From Bacteroidota bacterium (GTDB lineage Bacteria; Bacteroidota; Bacteroidia; Sphingobacteriales; Sphingobacteriaceae), in contig JAFDZM010000084.1 of NCBI GenBank assembly GCA_018266915.1, forward strand, positions 1 to 60,315: DNA of 60,315 nucleotides, given 5' to 3'. Position numbers and translations under genes: made by a program. Shown here piece by piece: positions 18,217 to 25,901 of the stretch. Below the pieces are notes generated by a model that was given only the letters and a program-made list of their open reading frames with translations, was not told where the DNA came from and ran no database searches. Numbering within the stretch: position 1 is the first letter of the stretch; the number at the start of each line of letters is the position of its first letter.

Positions 18217-19110
18217 CTAATTAAAGCTTAGATAATTCTCATGGTCAGCTTTTCCGGCCATATTTATTCTTTCTAACATTTGTTGTTGTACAATTTCATC
18301 AATTTGAATGGCTTCCAACGGCTTAAATTGGTTGAAGCGGAAAAATGAGCGATAGGTTTGAATTTCGCTAACAGCCTTATCTTGATAAAAAATTTGAATC
18401 ATTACAAGAGTTACCTTATTCATAGTTAGTCGATCTGACATGGCAAAGTATATAGAATTTTGGCTGCCAGGTTGCATAGAGTCCCCTCCGACTGGAATTG
18501 GTTTGATGTCCAATAAAACATGCTCTGGATTCCACAGAAATGCAGTTATTTTTTTGATTACCGCTTCCCTTTTTCCTGAATTATAAACGTTCCCACGTAT
18601 TGTTACAAGAGGTTTGTTTAAGGATGAATCGATTGTGAATTGCTGTATAGTAAAAGACGGTTTATTTTCTTCCAATTGTCTTTTATAGATTAAATCAGCG
18701 TTTTTCAATTGAGTCTCTGATATGTCAGTTTGCTTTCTAAAATATCCCAGTTGCTGCTTGGCGATTTCAGTTTGACTTCTAAAATATTTTAATTGTTGTA
18801 TTGCGGTTTGAGTCTGACTTTTAAAATACCCTAATTGTTGTTGATTTATGCTTTCCTGATGTTTGTTAAGAGAATCTTGATGTCTGAATTTCTTTTCCGA
18901 TTCAGCATTCTTTTTAGATTCTTCAATTTTATTTTGAGCATCTTTTAGTAACTCATACTGGAACTGATCTCTCGCCAATTTTATAGCGTCTGCTGATTTT
19001 GAATTAGAAGAATACAATGAAATTCCTCCAATAATTACGGTTGCTAAATAACCCAAAAATGTAATTAGTCCTTGGTGTTTCTCAAACCATCCTTTCTTTT
19101 GTACTGCCAT
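18217..19110 (-). CDS. Membrane-anchored coiled-coil protein with 14-residue repeats
   Basis: A 297-residue protein. A single membrane helix (LITFLGYLATVIIGGISLY, 15-33) follows a short basic N-terminus, so the bulk is probably held at the inner membrane. Residues 38-145 form a long, highly charged coiled coil. Within it, QQLGYFKSQTQTAI, QQLKYFRSQTEIAK and QQLGYFRKQTDIS are three consecutive 14-residue repeats (91-131), that is two heptads each. A C-terminal beta-rich domain (150-297) follows. Lower GC content than its neighbours suggests transfer. I know of no function for such proteins. Confidence 0.65.
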   Translation of the reverse strand: MAVQKKGWFEKHQGLITFLGYLATVIIGGISLYSSNSKSADAIKLARDQFQYELLKDAQNKIEESKKNAESEKKFRHQDSLNKHQESINQQQLGYFKSQTQTAIQQLKYFRSQTEIAKQQLGYFRKQTDISETQLKNADLIYKRQLEENKPSFTIQQFTIDSSLNKPLVTIRGNVYNSGKREAVIKKITAFLWNPEHVLLDIKPIPVGGDSMQPGSQNSIYFAMSDRLTMNKVTLVMIQIFYQDKAVSEIQTYRSFFRFNQFKPLEAIQIDEIVQQQMLERINMAGKADHENYLSFN

Positions 19111-19216
19111 TATATTTAATCGAAATTTCTAAAACATAACATTTTTGAAAAAGTCCCTCAACCTAGAGGGACGATCACATTGTTTTCATACTTTAGGTTT
19201 AATTGGTTCTTTTAGC

Positions 19217-19357
19217 TTAATGTTTCTTTCTACCTGTTCCCTTAGCTTGAGATAGAACGCTACCGGCCAAGCTTTTGGTAAGTTTAGAAGAATGCGGATT
19301 GCTTAAAGCTTTGGAAGCTTTTGTCGCCTCTTTGGAAGAAGATTGTTTTTTATTCAT
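19217..19357 (-). CDS. Short basic protein, 46 residues
   Basis: A 46-codon ORF starts at ATG 19357 (MNKKQSSSKEATKASKALSN) and ends at 19217. It is rich in Lys, Ser and Ala and includes HSSKLTKSLAGSVLSQAKGTG. The SKTxKSLAGSALSQ-like segment recalls a family of tiny proteins scattered through Bacteroidota genomes, plasmids and phages, often annotated only as hypothetical; I recall this pattern but cannot verify it. A perfect 12-bp palindrome sits just upstream, which supports a real, regulated gene. Confidence 0.6.
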   Translation of the reverse strand: MNKKQSSSKEATKASKALSNPHSSKLTKSLAGSVLSQAKGTGRKKH

Positions 19358-19367
19358 TACTTTTATA

Positions 19368-19397
19368 ATATAAATTAACGGCATTGTTAATTTATAT
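19368..19397 (-). promoter_or_regulatory. Operator-like palindrome before the 46-residue gene
   Basis: The sequence ATATAAATTAAC, a 6-nt spacer and GTTAATTTATAT form a perfect 12-bp inverted repeat. It ends 11 nt upstream of the start codon of the short basic protein. Its position and AT-rich symmetry fit a repressor-binding site or a promoter-overlapping operator. It could also be a 5' UTR hairpin. Confidence 0.45.
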
Positions 19398-19590
19398 AAA
19401 GTTAACCCTTCCTGTAATAAGAATAAACTAAATATATTAGTAAATCTGATTTATTTACCAACACATAGTCGGTTATCCACATTTTGCTAATTTAATTTGC
19501 ATTAATTTCAATGGAACACTTTTAAAAGTCAGGTTTTTAGGGGTATAAAACCTTTTTTATTTTTCCCTTTTTAGTTTTGATTATTAATGA

Positions 19591-19598
19591 TATATTTG
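19591..19598 (+). promoter_or_regulatory. Bacteroidota -7 box before rpmE2
   Basis: TATATTTG matches the Bacteroidota -7 consensus TAnnTTTG exactly and would start a transcript near 19602-19604, about 22-24 nt before the L31 start codon. A TTTTG lies upstream but at a shorter spacing than the usual -33 TTTG. An AGGAG at 19610-19614, 11 nt before the ATG, is an uncommon Shine-Dalgarno-like site for this phylum. Confidence 0.55.
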
Positions 19599-19625
19599 CC
19601 CCTCTTTTTAGGAGAATAAAATACG

Positions 19626-19874
19626 ATGAAAAAAGATCTGCATCCAAAAAACTATAGATTAGTTGTTTTTAAAGATATGTCTAACGACTACTCTTTCTTG
19701 ACAAAATCATGCATCGATACCCGCGAGACAGTAAAATGGGAAGATGGCAACGAATATCCACTGGTGAAATTAGAAATTTCTCATACATCTCACCCGTTCT
19801 ACACCGGTAAGATGAAACTGGTAGATACAGCAGGACGTATCGACAAATTCCGTACCCGTTACGCTAAAAAGTAA
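19626..19874 (+). CDS. rpmE2: 50S ribosomal protein L31 type B
   Basis: An 82-residue protein that starts MKKDLHPKNYRLVVFKDMS and ends RIDKFRTRYAKK. It lacks the CxxC zinc ligands of type A L31, has the extra residues in the middle typical of type B, and has the conserved SHPFYTGKMKLVDTAGR segment. It is part of the large ribosomal subunit. It has its own -7 box and a strong terminator, so it is probably a single-gene transcript. Type B L31 is the standard form in Bacteroidota. Confidence 0.97.
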   Translation: MKKDLHPKNYRLVVFKDMSNDYSFLTKSCIDTRETVKWEDGNEYPLVKLEISHTSHPFYTGKMKLVDTAGRIDKFRTRYAKK

Positions 19875-19902
19875 TTTTAGCTTCGTGATAAATTATTTAC
19901 AG

Positions 19903-19931
19903 GTCTCCCGGTACATCGGGGGACTTTTTTT
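19903..19931 (+). terminator. Rho-independent terminator of rpmE2
   Basis: The stem GTCTCCCG/CGGGGGAC (8 bp with one T-G pair) with a 6-nt loop is followed by TTTTTTT. It lies 28 nt after the L31 stop codon and 12 nt before the next start. Confidence 0.88.
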
Positions 19932-19942
19932 ATTTTTGCGCC

Positions 19943-21133
19943 ATGGCAATTATTTTATTTGACGGTAATGCTCACCAAACATTGCTGCCTTTAACATATA
20001 CCCGCCCTGTGGCCGATCTGCGTTTAGGTATACTGACGATTGCCCAAAAGTGGGCGAAATACCTGAAAAAAAGCTATTCTTTTCATACGCAGGCTTATTT
20101 AAGTGTTAAGTTCCCTATCAATATTAAAGCTGAAAACATATTCATTAACGGCGCTGTTTGCCCGGATGAGCGGTTATTAGAGGCGATAGATAAACTTTCA
20201 ATAGGAGAAGCACTAAAATATAACGGTGAACTAATCTCGGTAAAACTTTCCGAAGCCGACGCGAAAGTATTCGATCCACAGACCCAATTTGATCGCTCGA
20301 TAGATTACACAGGCACCCCCGTTGTAATTAAATACCCGGAGCAGATTTTCAAGAATAATGATACCGAACTTAAAAAAGATTTTCAGTTATTGACCAGAGG
20401 TCGTAGTAGTGCAAGTATCAGTTCAACCAATACCATTATCGGTGAAGATTTCTTTGCTGAAGAAGGCGCAATTGCTGAGTGTTCATCATTCAACACCACT
20501 AATGGTCCTATTTACTTAGCCAATACTACCGAAGTCTGGGAAGGCACACATATCCACGGTTCATTTGCTTTGTGCAATAATTCGCAGGTAAAGATGGGAA
20601 CCAAAATATATGGCGGCACTACAGTTGGTCCGTATTGCCGTGTGGGGGGCGAGATCAATAATTCTGTGATCTGGGGTTATTCATCTAAGGGGCATGAGGG
20701 CTACTTAGGCAACTCGGTGATGGGAGAATGGTGCAATATAGGTGCAGACAGTAATAATTCGAATATGAAGAATAATTATGCCGAAGTAAAGCTTTGGGAT
20801 TATCCTTCGCAACGCTTTAGGGCTACGGGTTTGCAATTTTGCGGGTTAATTATGGCCGATCACTCTAAATGCGCTATTAATACCATGTTTAATACAGGTA
20901 CAGTAGTAGGAGTGAGTTGCAATGTTTTTGGCGCTGGTTTCCCTAGAAATTTTGTTCCTGATTTTTCATGGGGCGGTTCACATGGACTTGAAACTTATAG
21001 CCTAAAAAAAGCATTTGAAACGAATGAGCGAGTATTTACCCGCCGTGAACACCGTAAATTTGATGATGTAGAGCGGGATATTCTAAAAACGGTGTTTGAG
21101 CTGACTAACGAATACAGGCACATAGGACTATAA
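19943..21133 (+). CDS. GlmU-like sugar-nucleotidyltransferase/left-handed beta-helix protein
   Basis: A 396-residue protein. The N-terminal half (1-160) resembles a degenerate nucleotidyltransferase domain; it starts MAIILFDGNAHQTLLPLTYTRPVADLR and lacks the usual GxGTRM loop. The C-terminal half has a left-handed beta-helix with repeats such as GPIYLANTTEVWEGTHIHG and GTKIYGGTTVGPYCRVGG. Members are annotated as putative sugar nucleotidyltransferases and occur widely in Bacteroidota beside tpiA, as here. The substrate is unknown. Because the uridylyltransferase loop is missing, it may not be the main GlmU of the cell. The tpiA gene follows 38 nt downstream on the same strand. Confidence 0.82.
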   Translation: MAIILFDGNAHQTLLPLTYTRPVADLRLGILTIAQKWAKYLKKSYSFHTQAYLSVKFPINIKAENIFINGAVCPDERLLEAIDKLSIGEALKYNGELISVKLSEADAKVFDPQTQFDRSIDYTGTPVVIKYPEQIFKNNDTELKKDFQLLTRGRSSASISSTNTIIGEDFFAEEGAIAECSSFNTTNGPIYLANTTEVWEGTHIHGSFALCNNSQVKMGTKIYGGTTVGPYCRVGGEINNSVIWGYSSKGHEGYLGNSVMGEWCNIGADSNNSNMKNNYAEVKLWDYPSQRFRATGLQFCGLIMADHSKCAINTMFNTGTVVGVSCNVFGAGFPRNFVPDFSWGGSHGLETYSLKKAFETNERVFTRREHRKFDDVERDILKTVFELTNEYRHIGL

Positions 21134-21171
21134 TTAACAGAAACACACTAAACAATCAATATAGAGTAATT

Positions 21172-21936
21172 ATGAGAAAAAAAATTGTAGCCGGAAACTG
21201 GAAAATGAACATGGATTATGAACAGGGCTTGTCTTTGTTTTCAGAGGTCATCAACATGGCGCATGACGAGGTAACCGGTAAACAGCACATTGTGGTATGC
21301 AGTCCATTCATTCACCTGCATAGCCTGGTGCAATTGTCAAAAGGTAACACCAAGGTTTCAGTAGGCGCACAGAACGCTCACCAGGCAGAATCTGGCGCTT
21401 ATACAGGTGAAACGTCTGCCAAAATGATCCATTCAACCGGTGCTGAATATGTTATCCTGGGCCACTCAGAGCGTCGTCAGTATTTTGGCGAAAGCAATGA
21501 ATTGCTGGCAAAGAAAACCGATACAGCTTTGGCTAACGGTTTAAAACCAATCTTCTGCATCGGCGAAACCTTGCAGGAGCGTGAAACCAATGTGCATTTT
21601 GATGTGATCAAAACACAACTGGAAGAAGGTGTGTTCCATTTAAGCGCAGAGCAGTTTGGCAAGGTGGTATTAGCCTACGAACCGGTTTGGGCTATCGGCA
21701 CAGGCGTAACCGCAACATCGGCACAAGCGCAAGAGATACACGTGTTCATTCGCAGCGAGATTGCTAAAAAATACGGTCAGGAAGTTGCTGACAGCACCAC
21801 TATTTTATATGGGGGTAGCTGCAACGCTAAAAATGCTTGCGACTTGTTCGGTCAGCCTGATATTGACGGCGGCCTGATCGGTGGTGCATCACTAAAATCA
21901 CGCGATTTTATCGATATAGCTAAGACGTTTAATTAA
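21172..21936 (+). CDS. tpiA: Triosephosphate isomerase
   Basis: A 254-residue TIM-barrel enzyme of normal length that interconverts dihydroxyacetone phosphate and glyceraldehyde 3-phosphate in glycolysis and gluconeogenesis. The catalytic residues are visible: Lys11 in GNWKMN, the histidine in ILGHSERRQYFGE (near 97), and the glutamate in AYEPVWAIGTG (near 169). The phosphate-binding loop ends in LYGGSCNAKNA and GGLIGGASL. It probably shares a transcript with the GlmU-like gene and, through a repeat, with the small membrane protein and prmA downstream. Confidence 0.98.
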   Translation: MRKKIVAGNWKMNMDYEQGLSLFSEVINMAHDEVTGKQHIVVCSPFIHLHSLVQLSKGNTKVSVGAQNAHQAESGAYTGETSAKMIHSTGAEYVILGHSERRQYFGESNELLAKKTDTALANGLKPIFCIGETLQERETNVHFDVIKTQLEEGVFHLSAEQFGKVVLAYEPVWAIGTGVTATSAQAQEIHVFIRSEIAKKYGQEVADSTTILYGGSCNAKNACDLFGQPDIDGGLIGGASLKSRDFIDIAKTFN

Positions 21937-22023
21937 AGATTTGAGAAGTGAGATTTGAGATATGAGACCAAAAATTACAAGTCTGAATCTCAAATCTCAT
22001 ATCTCAAATCTCATATCTCAAAA
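21937..22023. repeat. Word-repeat inverted element, GAGATTTGAGAT type
   Basis: The whole gap between tpiA and the next gene is built of variants of GAGATTTGAGAT: AGATTTGAGAAGTGAGATTT and TGAGATATGAG on the left arm, and ATCTCAAATCTCATATCTC repeated twice on the right arm. The arms are reverse complements and can form a long imperfect hairpin around AAAAATTACAAGTCT. Part of the right-hand set reappears just after the next gene. Confidence 0.75.
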
Positions 22024-22491
22024 ATGAGGGGCCTGCTAAAAGTACTTTTACCTCCTTCTGTCGGTTTTGTGGCGTATTTCCTGGCTGTGAGATACAGCTC
22101 GGTCTATTTTGCGCTGCGCATCGATAAACTGGGGGAAGGGACCGTGGAAAGCTTCATGGCTTACTTCAAGTACTTTATGCCCTTGCTATTTGTGGTTGCG
22201 ATTCTTACCCAATACCTGATCGTTGTACCGGTTTGGAACACTGTATTCCTCAAATCAAACACAGGTAAGTTTATATCAATATTGATCCTTTGCCTCATCT
22301 GTGTTCTTTTCGCAGCCTTTATCAGCTATTGCATCTGGGACAGGCAATCGCGCCCGTGGCACGTTGTTAAAGTTTGCGCATTTATGACGGGCGTACAACT
22401 GGTCTATTGGACCGTAAATCTGGTTGTACTATACTTCTTAACCAAAAAGCTGGAACCAGTAACTGAAGAAACCGAACAACCAACAGAATAA
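22024..22491 (+). CDS. Small integral membrane protein of unknown function
   Basis: The start is taken at ATG 22024 (MRGLLKVLLPPSVGFVAYF), which gives 155 residues; an in-frame ATG at 21955 lies inside the repeat and would only translate it. Four hydrophobic helices are predicted, at about 5-22, 40-65, 80-100 and 115-140, and the C-terminus is acidic (EPVTEETEQPTE). No catalytic motif is visible and I do not recognise the family. It is flanked on both sides by copies of the same repeat words, between tpiA and prmA. Confidence 0.7.
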   Translation: MRGLLKVLLPPSVGFVAYFLAVRYSSVYFALRIDKLGEGTVESFMAYFKYFMPLLFVVAILTQYLIVVPVWNTVFLKSNTGKFISILILCLICVLFAAFISYCIWDRQSRPWHVVKVCAFMTGVQLVYWTVNLVVLYFLTKKLEPVTEETEQPTE

Positions 22492-22492
22492 A

Positions 22493-22527
22493 TCTCACGT
22501 CTCAAATCTCATATCTCACATCTAAAT
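22493..22527. repeat. Second block of the GAGATTTGAGAT-type repeat
   Basis: CTCACGTCTCAAATCTCAT and ATCTCACATCT are variants of the right-arm words at 21990-22020. Here only one arm is present, so it can pair with the left arm upstream across the membrane-protein gene. Confidence 0.6.
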
Positions 22528-22532
22528 AAAAA

Positions 22533-23369
22533 ATGGATTATTACGAATTGCTTTTTACCACTCGCCCAACAGAAGATTACCAGCAAGACCTGCTTATAGA
22601 CGCGCTTGCAGGTATCGGGTTTGACACTTTTGCGGAGGTTGAAGGTGGTTTCAAAGCATATATTCCTGAGGCGGCTTTTGATAAGGAGATTTTAGAAGAG
22701 AATCTGGGTACTTATCATGAAATGTTCAGTTTTAGCTATGAAGTAAATGTCATCCGGCAAAAAAACTGGAATGAGGTATGGGAAAGCAATTTTGAACCGA
22801 TACAGATCAGGGATAAGGTTTATGTAAGGGCAACTTTTCATCAACCCAAACCGGAGTTTCCCTTAGAGATTGTGATTGATCCTAAAATGGCATTTGGTAC
22901 GGGGCATCATGAGACTACTTCGATGATGATGGATCTGATGCTGGATGCCGATTTCACGGGAAAAAATGTGTTGGATATGGGTTGTGGGACAGGCATTTTA
23001 GCGATAATGGCAAGTAAACTCGGTGCAAAGGACATTACCGCTATTGATTATGACCCTGTTTGCTATGATAGCACGATAGAGAACTCCGCTTTAAATCATG
23101 TTGACAATATTAAAGCCATTTGTGGTTCAAAGGAAGTAATACCTAATGTGCAGTTCGATATTATACTCGCAAATATTAACCGCAACATCCTGCTTGATCA
23201 GATGGAAGGCTACAGTGAGGTTTTAAAGAGTGGAGGAAATATTTATTTCAGCGGCTTTTATGAATCACCTGATCTGGATATTATAAAAGAAGAAGCAGCA
23301 AAATATGGAATGATTTACGTCAACCATAAAAAAACCAAAGACTGGGTAGCTGCGCGATTTCGGAAATAA
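22533..23369 (+). CDS. prmA: Ribosomal protein L11 methyltransferase
   Basis: A 278-residue SAM-dependent methyltransferase. The N-terminal substrate-recognition domain (1-100) has VWESNFEPIQI, and the catalytic domain carries the SAM motif VLDMGCGTGILAIMASKLGA near residue 150, the preceding DPKMAFGTGHHETTSMM and the NPPY-like LANINRNILL. PrmA methylates ribosomal protein L11 on several lysines and the N-terminus. Length and motif order are normal. It follows the repeat block after the membrane-protein gene. Confidence 0.95.
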   Translation: MDYYELLFTTRPTEDYQQDLLIDALAGIGFDTFAEVEGGFKAYIPEAAFDKEILEENLGTYHEMFSFSYEVNVIRQKNWNEVWESNFEPIQIRDKVYVRATFHQPKPEFPLEIVIDPKMAFGTGHHETTSMMMDLMLDADFTGKNVLDMGCGTGILAIMASKLGAKDITAIDYDPVCYDSTIENSALNHVDNIKAICGSKEVIPNVQFDIILANINRNILLDQMEGYSEVLKSGGNIYFSGFYESPDLDIIKEEAAKYGMIYVNHKKTKDWVAARFRK

Positions 23370-23405
23370 TAGTCGAATAAGAAAATTATTAAAATTACCA
23401 ACGCA

Positions 23406-23560
23406 GAAGGAGGCACCGCTGGAGCCCTATATCTTTATTGATACATGCTATAAACAGGTGACTCCGATGGAGTCTATCATTCTGCTTTTGTAGCTCCATA
23501 GGAGCTCCCTGTTTATAGAAATAAGCGATATTTTTTTGGCTCCGTAGGTGCCTCCCCTTC
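23406..23560. repeat. REP-like element with nested palindromes
   Basis: Outer arms GAAGGAGGCACCG...GGAGCC and GGCTCCGTAGGTGCCTCC...CTTC pair across about 150 nt. An inner pair CTATAAACAG/CTGTTTATAG and two palindromic words, GACTCCGATGGAGTC and AGCTCCATAGGAGCT, sit between them. The layout (outer arms, inner arms, CTCCRTAGGAG words) matches the element at 13188-13335, so these are two members of one dispersed family. It lies between convergent genes. Confidence 0.7.
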
Positions 23561-23584
23561 AAAAGCTATTCCCTTGAAATAAAA

Positions 23585-24229
23585 TCAATACCCCAAGGTA
23601 AAACGTCTTCTGATAAACTGGCCTTGTTCCAACTCATTTAAAATCGCAATCGCCATATCTTCAACAGAGATTTCTGATTTATGATCTGCATCAAATACAG
23701 GTTGATCAGTTCCTAAACGGAATGCACCTGTACGTGTACCTGGATGCAAATGTATAGCCGGACTAAGGAATGTCCAATCGAGGTTGTTTTCTCTCTTAAT
23801 AACGTTCAGGTAATCACGGGCGGCAGAGGCACCGGTTTTCCATTCAGCCGGGAATTGTGGGCTATCTACTAGTTGCACACCTGGCGCTATCTCCAAACTA
23901 CCGGCACCGCCCACTACCAGTAAGCGTTTTACACCGGCAAGTTTTGTCGCTTCCTGAATTGATTCTGATCCCTTAATAAAATCATCATAAAGATTAGGAT
24001 TGCTCCAGCCTGCATTGAAGGTGTTTACAGCGGCATCATGGCCTTTAAGCACTTTTGCTAAAGCTTCGGTATCATATACGTCAGCGGTTACTAAGGTGAG
24101 CTTTTCGCTTTTTACGGTTATTTTGCTGGTGTCGCGGGCGATGGCGGTTACTTCATATCCGCGGTTCAATGTTTCGTTTAATACGGCTGAGCCTACAAAT
24201 CCGGTGGCTCCGATAATTGCTATGTTCAT
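23585..24229 (-). CDS. NAD(P)-binding protein, atypical SDR (YwnB-like)
   Basis: A 214-residue Rossmann protein. The nucleotide-binding motif is GATGFVGSAVLNE (7-19), and LLVVGGAGSL and TFLSPAIHLHPGTRTG match the atypical short-chain dehydrogenase group of NAD(P)H-binding proteins (SDR_a5/NmrA-like). These lack the classical YxxxK pair and their substrates are mostly unknown. It lies 55 nt downstream of an Rrf2-family regulator on the same strand. The arrangement recalls ywnA-ywnB of Bacillus subtilis, which suggests redox or electrophile stress. Confidence 0.85.
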   Translation of the reverse strand: MNIAIIGATGFVGSAVLNETLNRGYEVTAIARDTSKITVKSEKLTLVTADVYDTEALAKVLKGHDAAVNTFNAGWSNPNLYDDFIKGSESIQEATKLAGVKRLLVVGGAGSLEIAPGVQLVDSPQFPAEWKTGASAARDYLNVIKRENNLDWTFLSPAIHLHPGTRTGAFRLGTDQPVFDADHKSEISVEDMAIAILNELEQGQFIRRRFTLGY

Positions 24230-24284
24230 GTTATTTATTTGTTTAATTGTAATTAATTATGTTACAGTTTATAATAAAAAAAAT

Positions 24285-24692
24285 TTAATCGAATTTGTTA
24301 GCGAAATCTTCAATAGTAATACTACCAAGCTTTTTCAATAAGGTTTTGTCTAAGTCGTCGTAAAGCTCATCCAACTTTTTGTTGATTTGCTTGCCGACAG
24401 GGCAATCGGGATTCGGAGTGTTTTTAGCAGCACCCAATACAGGTTGATTCTTCACCGCCTGGTATACATCAGCCAGCGTGATCTGTGCAGCCGCTTTAGC
24501 CAAAGCATAGCCTCCGCTTTTACCTTCCTTACTACTGATCAAACCTAAATTGCGCAAGTTGCTTATCTCTTTTCTCGCCAAAGCGGGATTTATATTAATA
24601 CTCCCTGCTATATAATCAGATGACATGAGCTCTTCTCCCGTCTTGCTGAGCAAGGTCAGAATATGCAATGCAATTGGGAAACGTCCGTTCAT
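24285..24692 (-). CDS. Rrf2-family transcriptional regulator (YwnA-like)
   Basis: A 135-residue winged-helix regulator. The helix-turn-helix is in SSDYIAGSININPALARKEISNLRNLGLISSKEGKSGGYALAK, where the wing ends in GGYAL as in Rrf2 proteins. It has only one cysteine (PDCPVGK), so it lacks the three-cysteine cluster of IscR and NsrR and is unlikely to bind a classical Fe-S centre. A single-cysteine, YwnA-like sensing mode is possible. It lies upstream of the NAD(P)-binding gene and probably controls it together with its own promoter. Confidence 0.88.
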   Translation of the reverse strand: MNGRFPIALHILTLLSKTGEELMSSDYIAGSININPALARKEISNLRNLGLISSKEGKSGGYALAKAAAQITLADVYQAVKNQPVLGAAKNTPNPDCPVGKQINKKLDELYDDLDKTLLKKLGSITIEDFANKFD

Positions 24693-24950
24693 CTGTAATA
24701 ATAAATATTACAGTAAAGGTAGATTTCCTTTTCGAATCCCCAAAACACTTTATCACAAAATATTTGTTTTGACATTAGGTCAACAATTGAGAGAAATTGC
24801 GTATATTTCTTATGAGTAAAATACGTGTATTTATGATCATAAATAATATGTGTTTAAACCGCCAATTATAAACCCTGACCATCATAAATTTCATATCATT
24901 TTGCTTTTAGATCGGATGATCAGAAGATAAGATGACTAAATTTTATTGTC

Positions 24951-25799
24951 ATGAAAACCTATATAGTCCCCATCGATTTCTCCGAAACCTCGGATCACGC
25001 AGCAGAGTTCACTGCGTTGTTAACCAATCAGACCGATGTAAGCGACGTTTATCTGCTGCATTCGTATCATGTGTCTATATATGAAAGTGTGTTACCCACG
25101 CCGGATATGCTCATTCCAAGCGAAGAGGAAATAGAGGCGCAAGTGGCCGAACGGACAAGGAAACTGGAAAACCTCCGCGCCAGGATACATAAACAAATGC
25201 GTGAAGGTGTTACGGTACACATTCGAATCAGCCGTTCGCCATTAGTACGTGCTATTATAGAATCTATAAATCAGTTTCATGGCGATATTGTTATACTGGG
25301 AAGTAACGGAAGTAGTGATAGTCATAACAGTCATATAGGAAGTAACGTGATAAATATATCGAAGCTGAGCCCTGTGCCGGTTATTGTAGTTCCACCGCTT
25401 TGTCATTATGAAAAGATTAAACGTGTAGTGATGGCCTGCGATTTTAACAAAGTGAAAGACTCCGTTCCATTAGAACCGTTAAAAAGGTTGCTGCAACGGC
25501 ATGACGTTGAACTGGAAGTGGTAAATATTGATAAAGAAGCCAAATATAAAAATGCCGATCCGGAACAATTAGCGGAAGAGTCAGCACTGCATGGTATGTT
25601 AAAGGAGTTCCATCCCCGGTATTATTATAGCAATGAAAGTGATGTTCTTAACGGTATTTTAAGTTTCGCTAAGGGTCATCATGCGCAAATGGTTATCTCA
25701 TTGCCTCATAAATACAGCTTTTTTCAGTCTTTATTACGTACCAGCGTATCGCAGCAATTAACGGTACATTGTGCAGTGCCCGTATTATTATTAAAATAA
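24951..25799 (+). CDS. Tandem-domain universal stress protein
   Basis: A 282-residue protein with two Usp domains. The first (1-145) starts TYIVPIDFSETSDHAAEF and ends with the ATP-loop-like VILGSNGSSDSHNSHIGSNVINISKLSPVPVIVVP. The second (150-282) is shorter (RVVMACDFNKVKDS) and lacks the G-rich loop. The first loop resembles GxxG-9x-G(S/T/N), so only domain one is likely to bind ATP. Usp proteins help in survival under starvation or stress; the specific role is unknown. It stands alone before mpl. Confidence 0.88.
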   Translation: MKTYIVPIDFSETSDHAAEFTALLTNQTDVSDVYLLHSYHVSIYESVLPTPDMLIPSEEEIEAQVAERTRKLENLRARIHKQMREGVTVHIRISRSPLVRAIIESINQFHGDIVILGSNGSSDSHNSHIGSNVINISKLSPVPVIVVPPLCHYEKIKRVVMACDFNKVKDSVPLEPLKRLLQRHDVELEVVNIDKEAKYKNADPEQLAEESALHGMLKEFHPRYYYSNESDVLNGILSFAKGHHAQMVISLPHKYSFFQSLLRTSVSQQLTVHCAVPVLLLK

Positions 25800-25901
25800 T
25801 AAGATTTTAGTTATCCACACCCGACTAAAAAATATATATTTTAAAGAAAAGAGCATTTTACGTTTATTTGCCAAAACTTTCTTACCAGTTTATATTTTTT
25901 A

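Noticed and set aside
21955..22023. Start of the membrane protein at 21955
   Set aside because: It lies inside the GAGATTTGAGAT repeat, and the next ATG (22024) begins a normal membrane-protein N-terminus.
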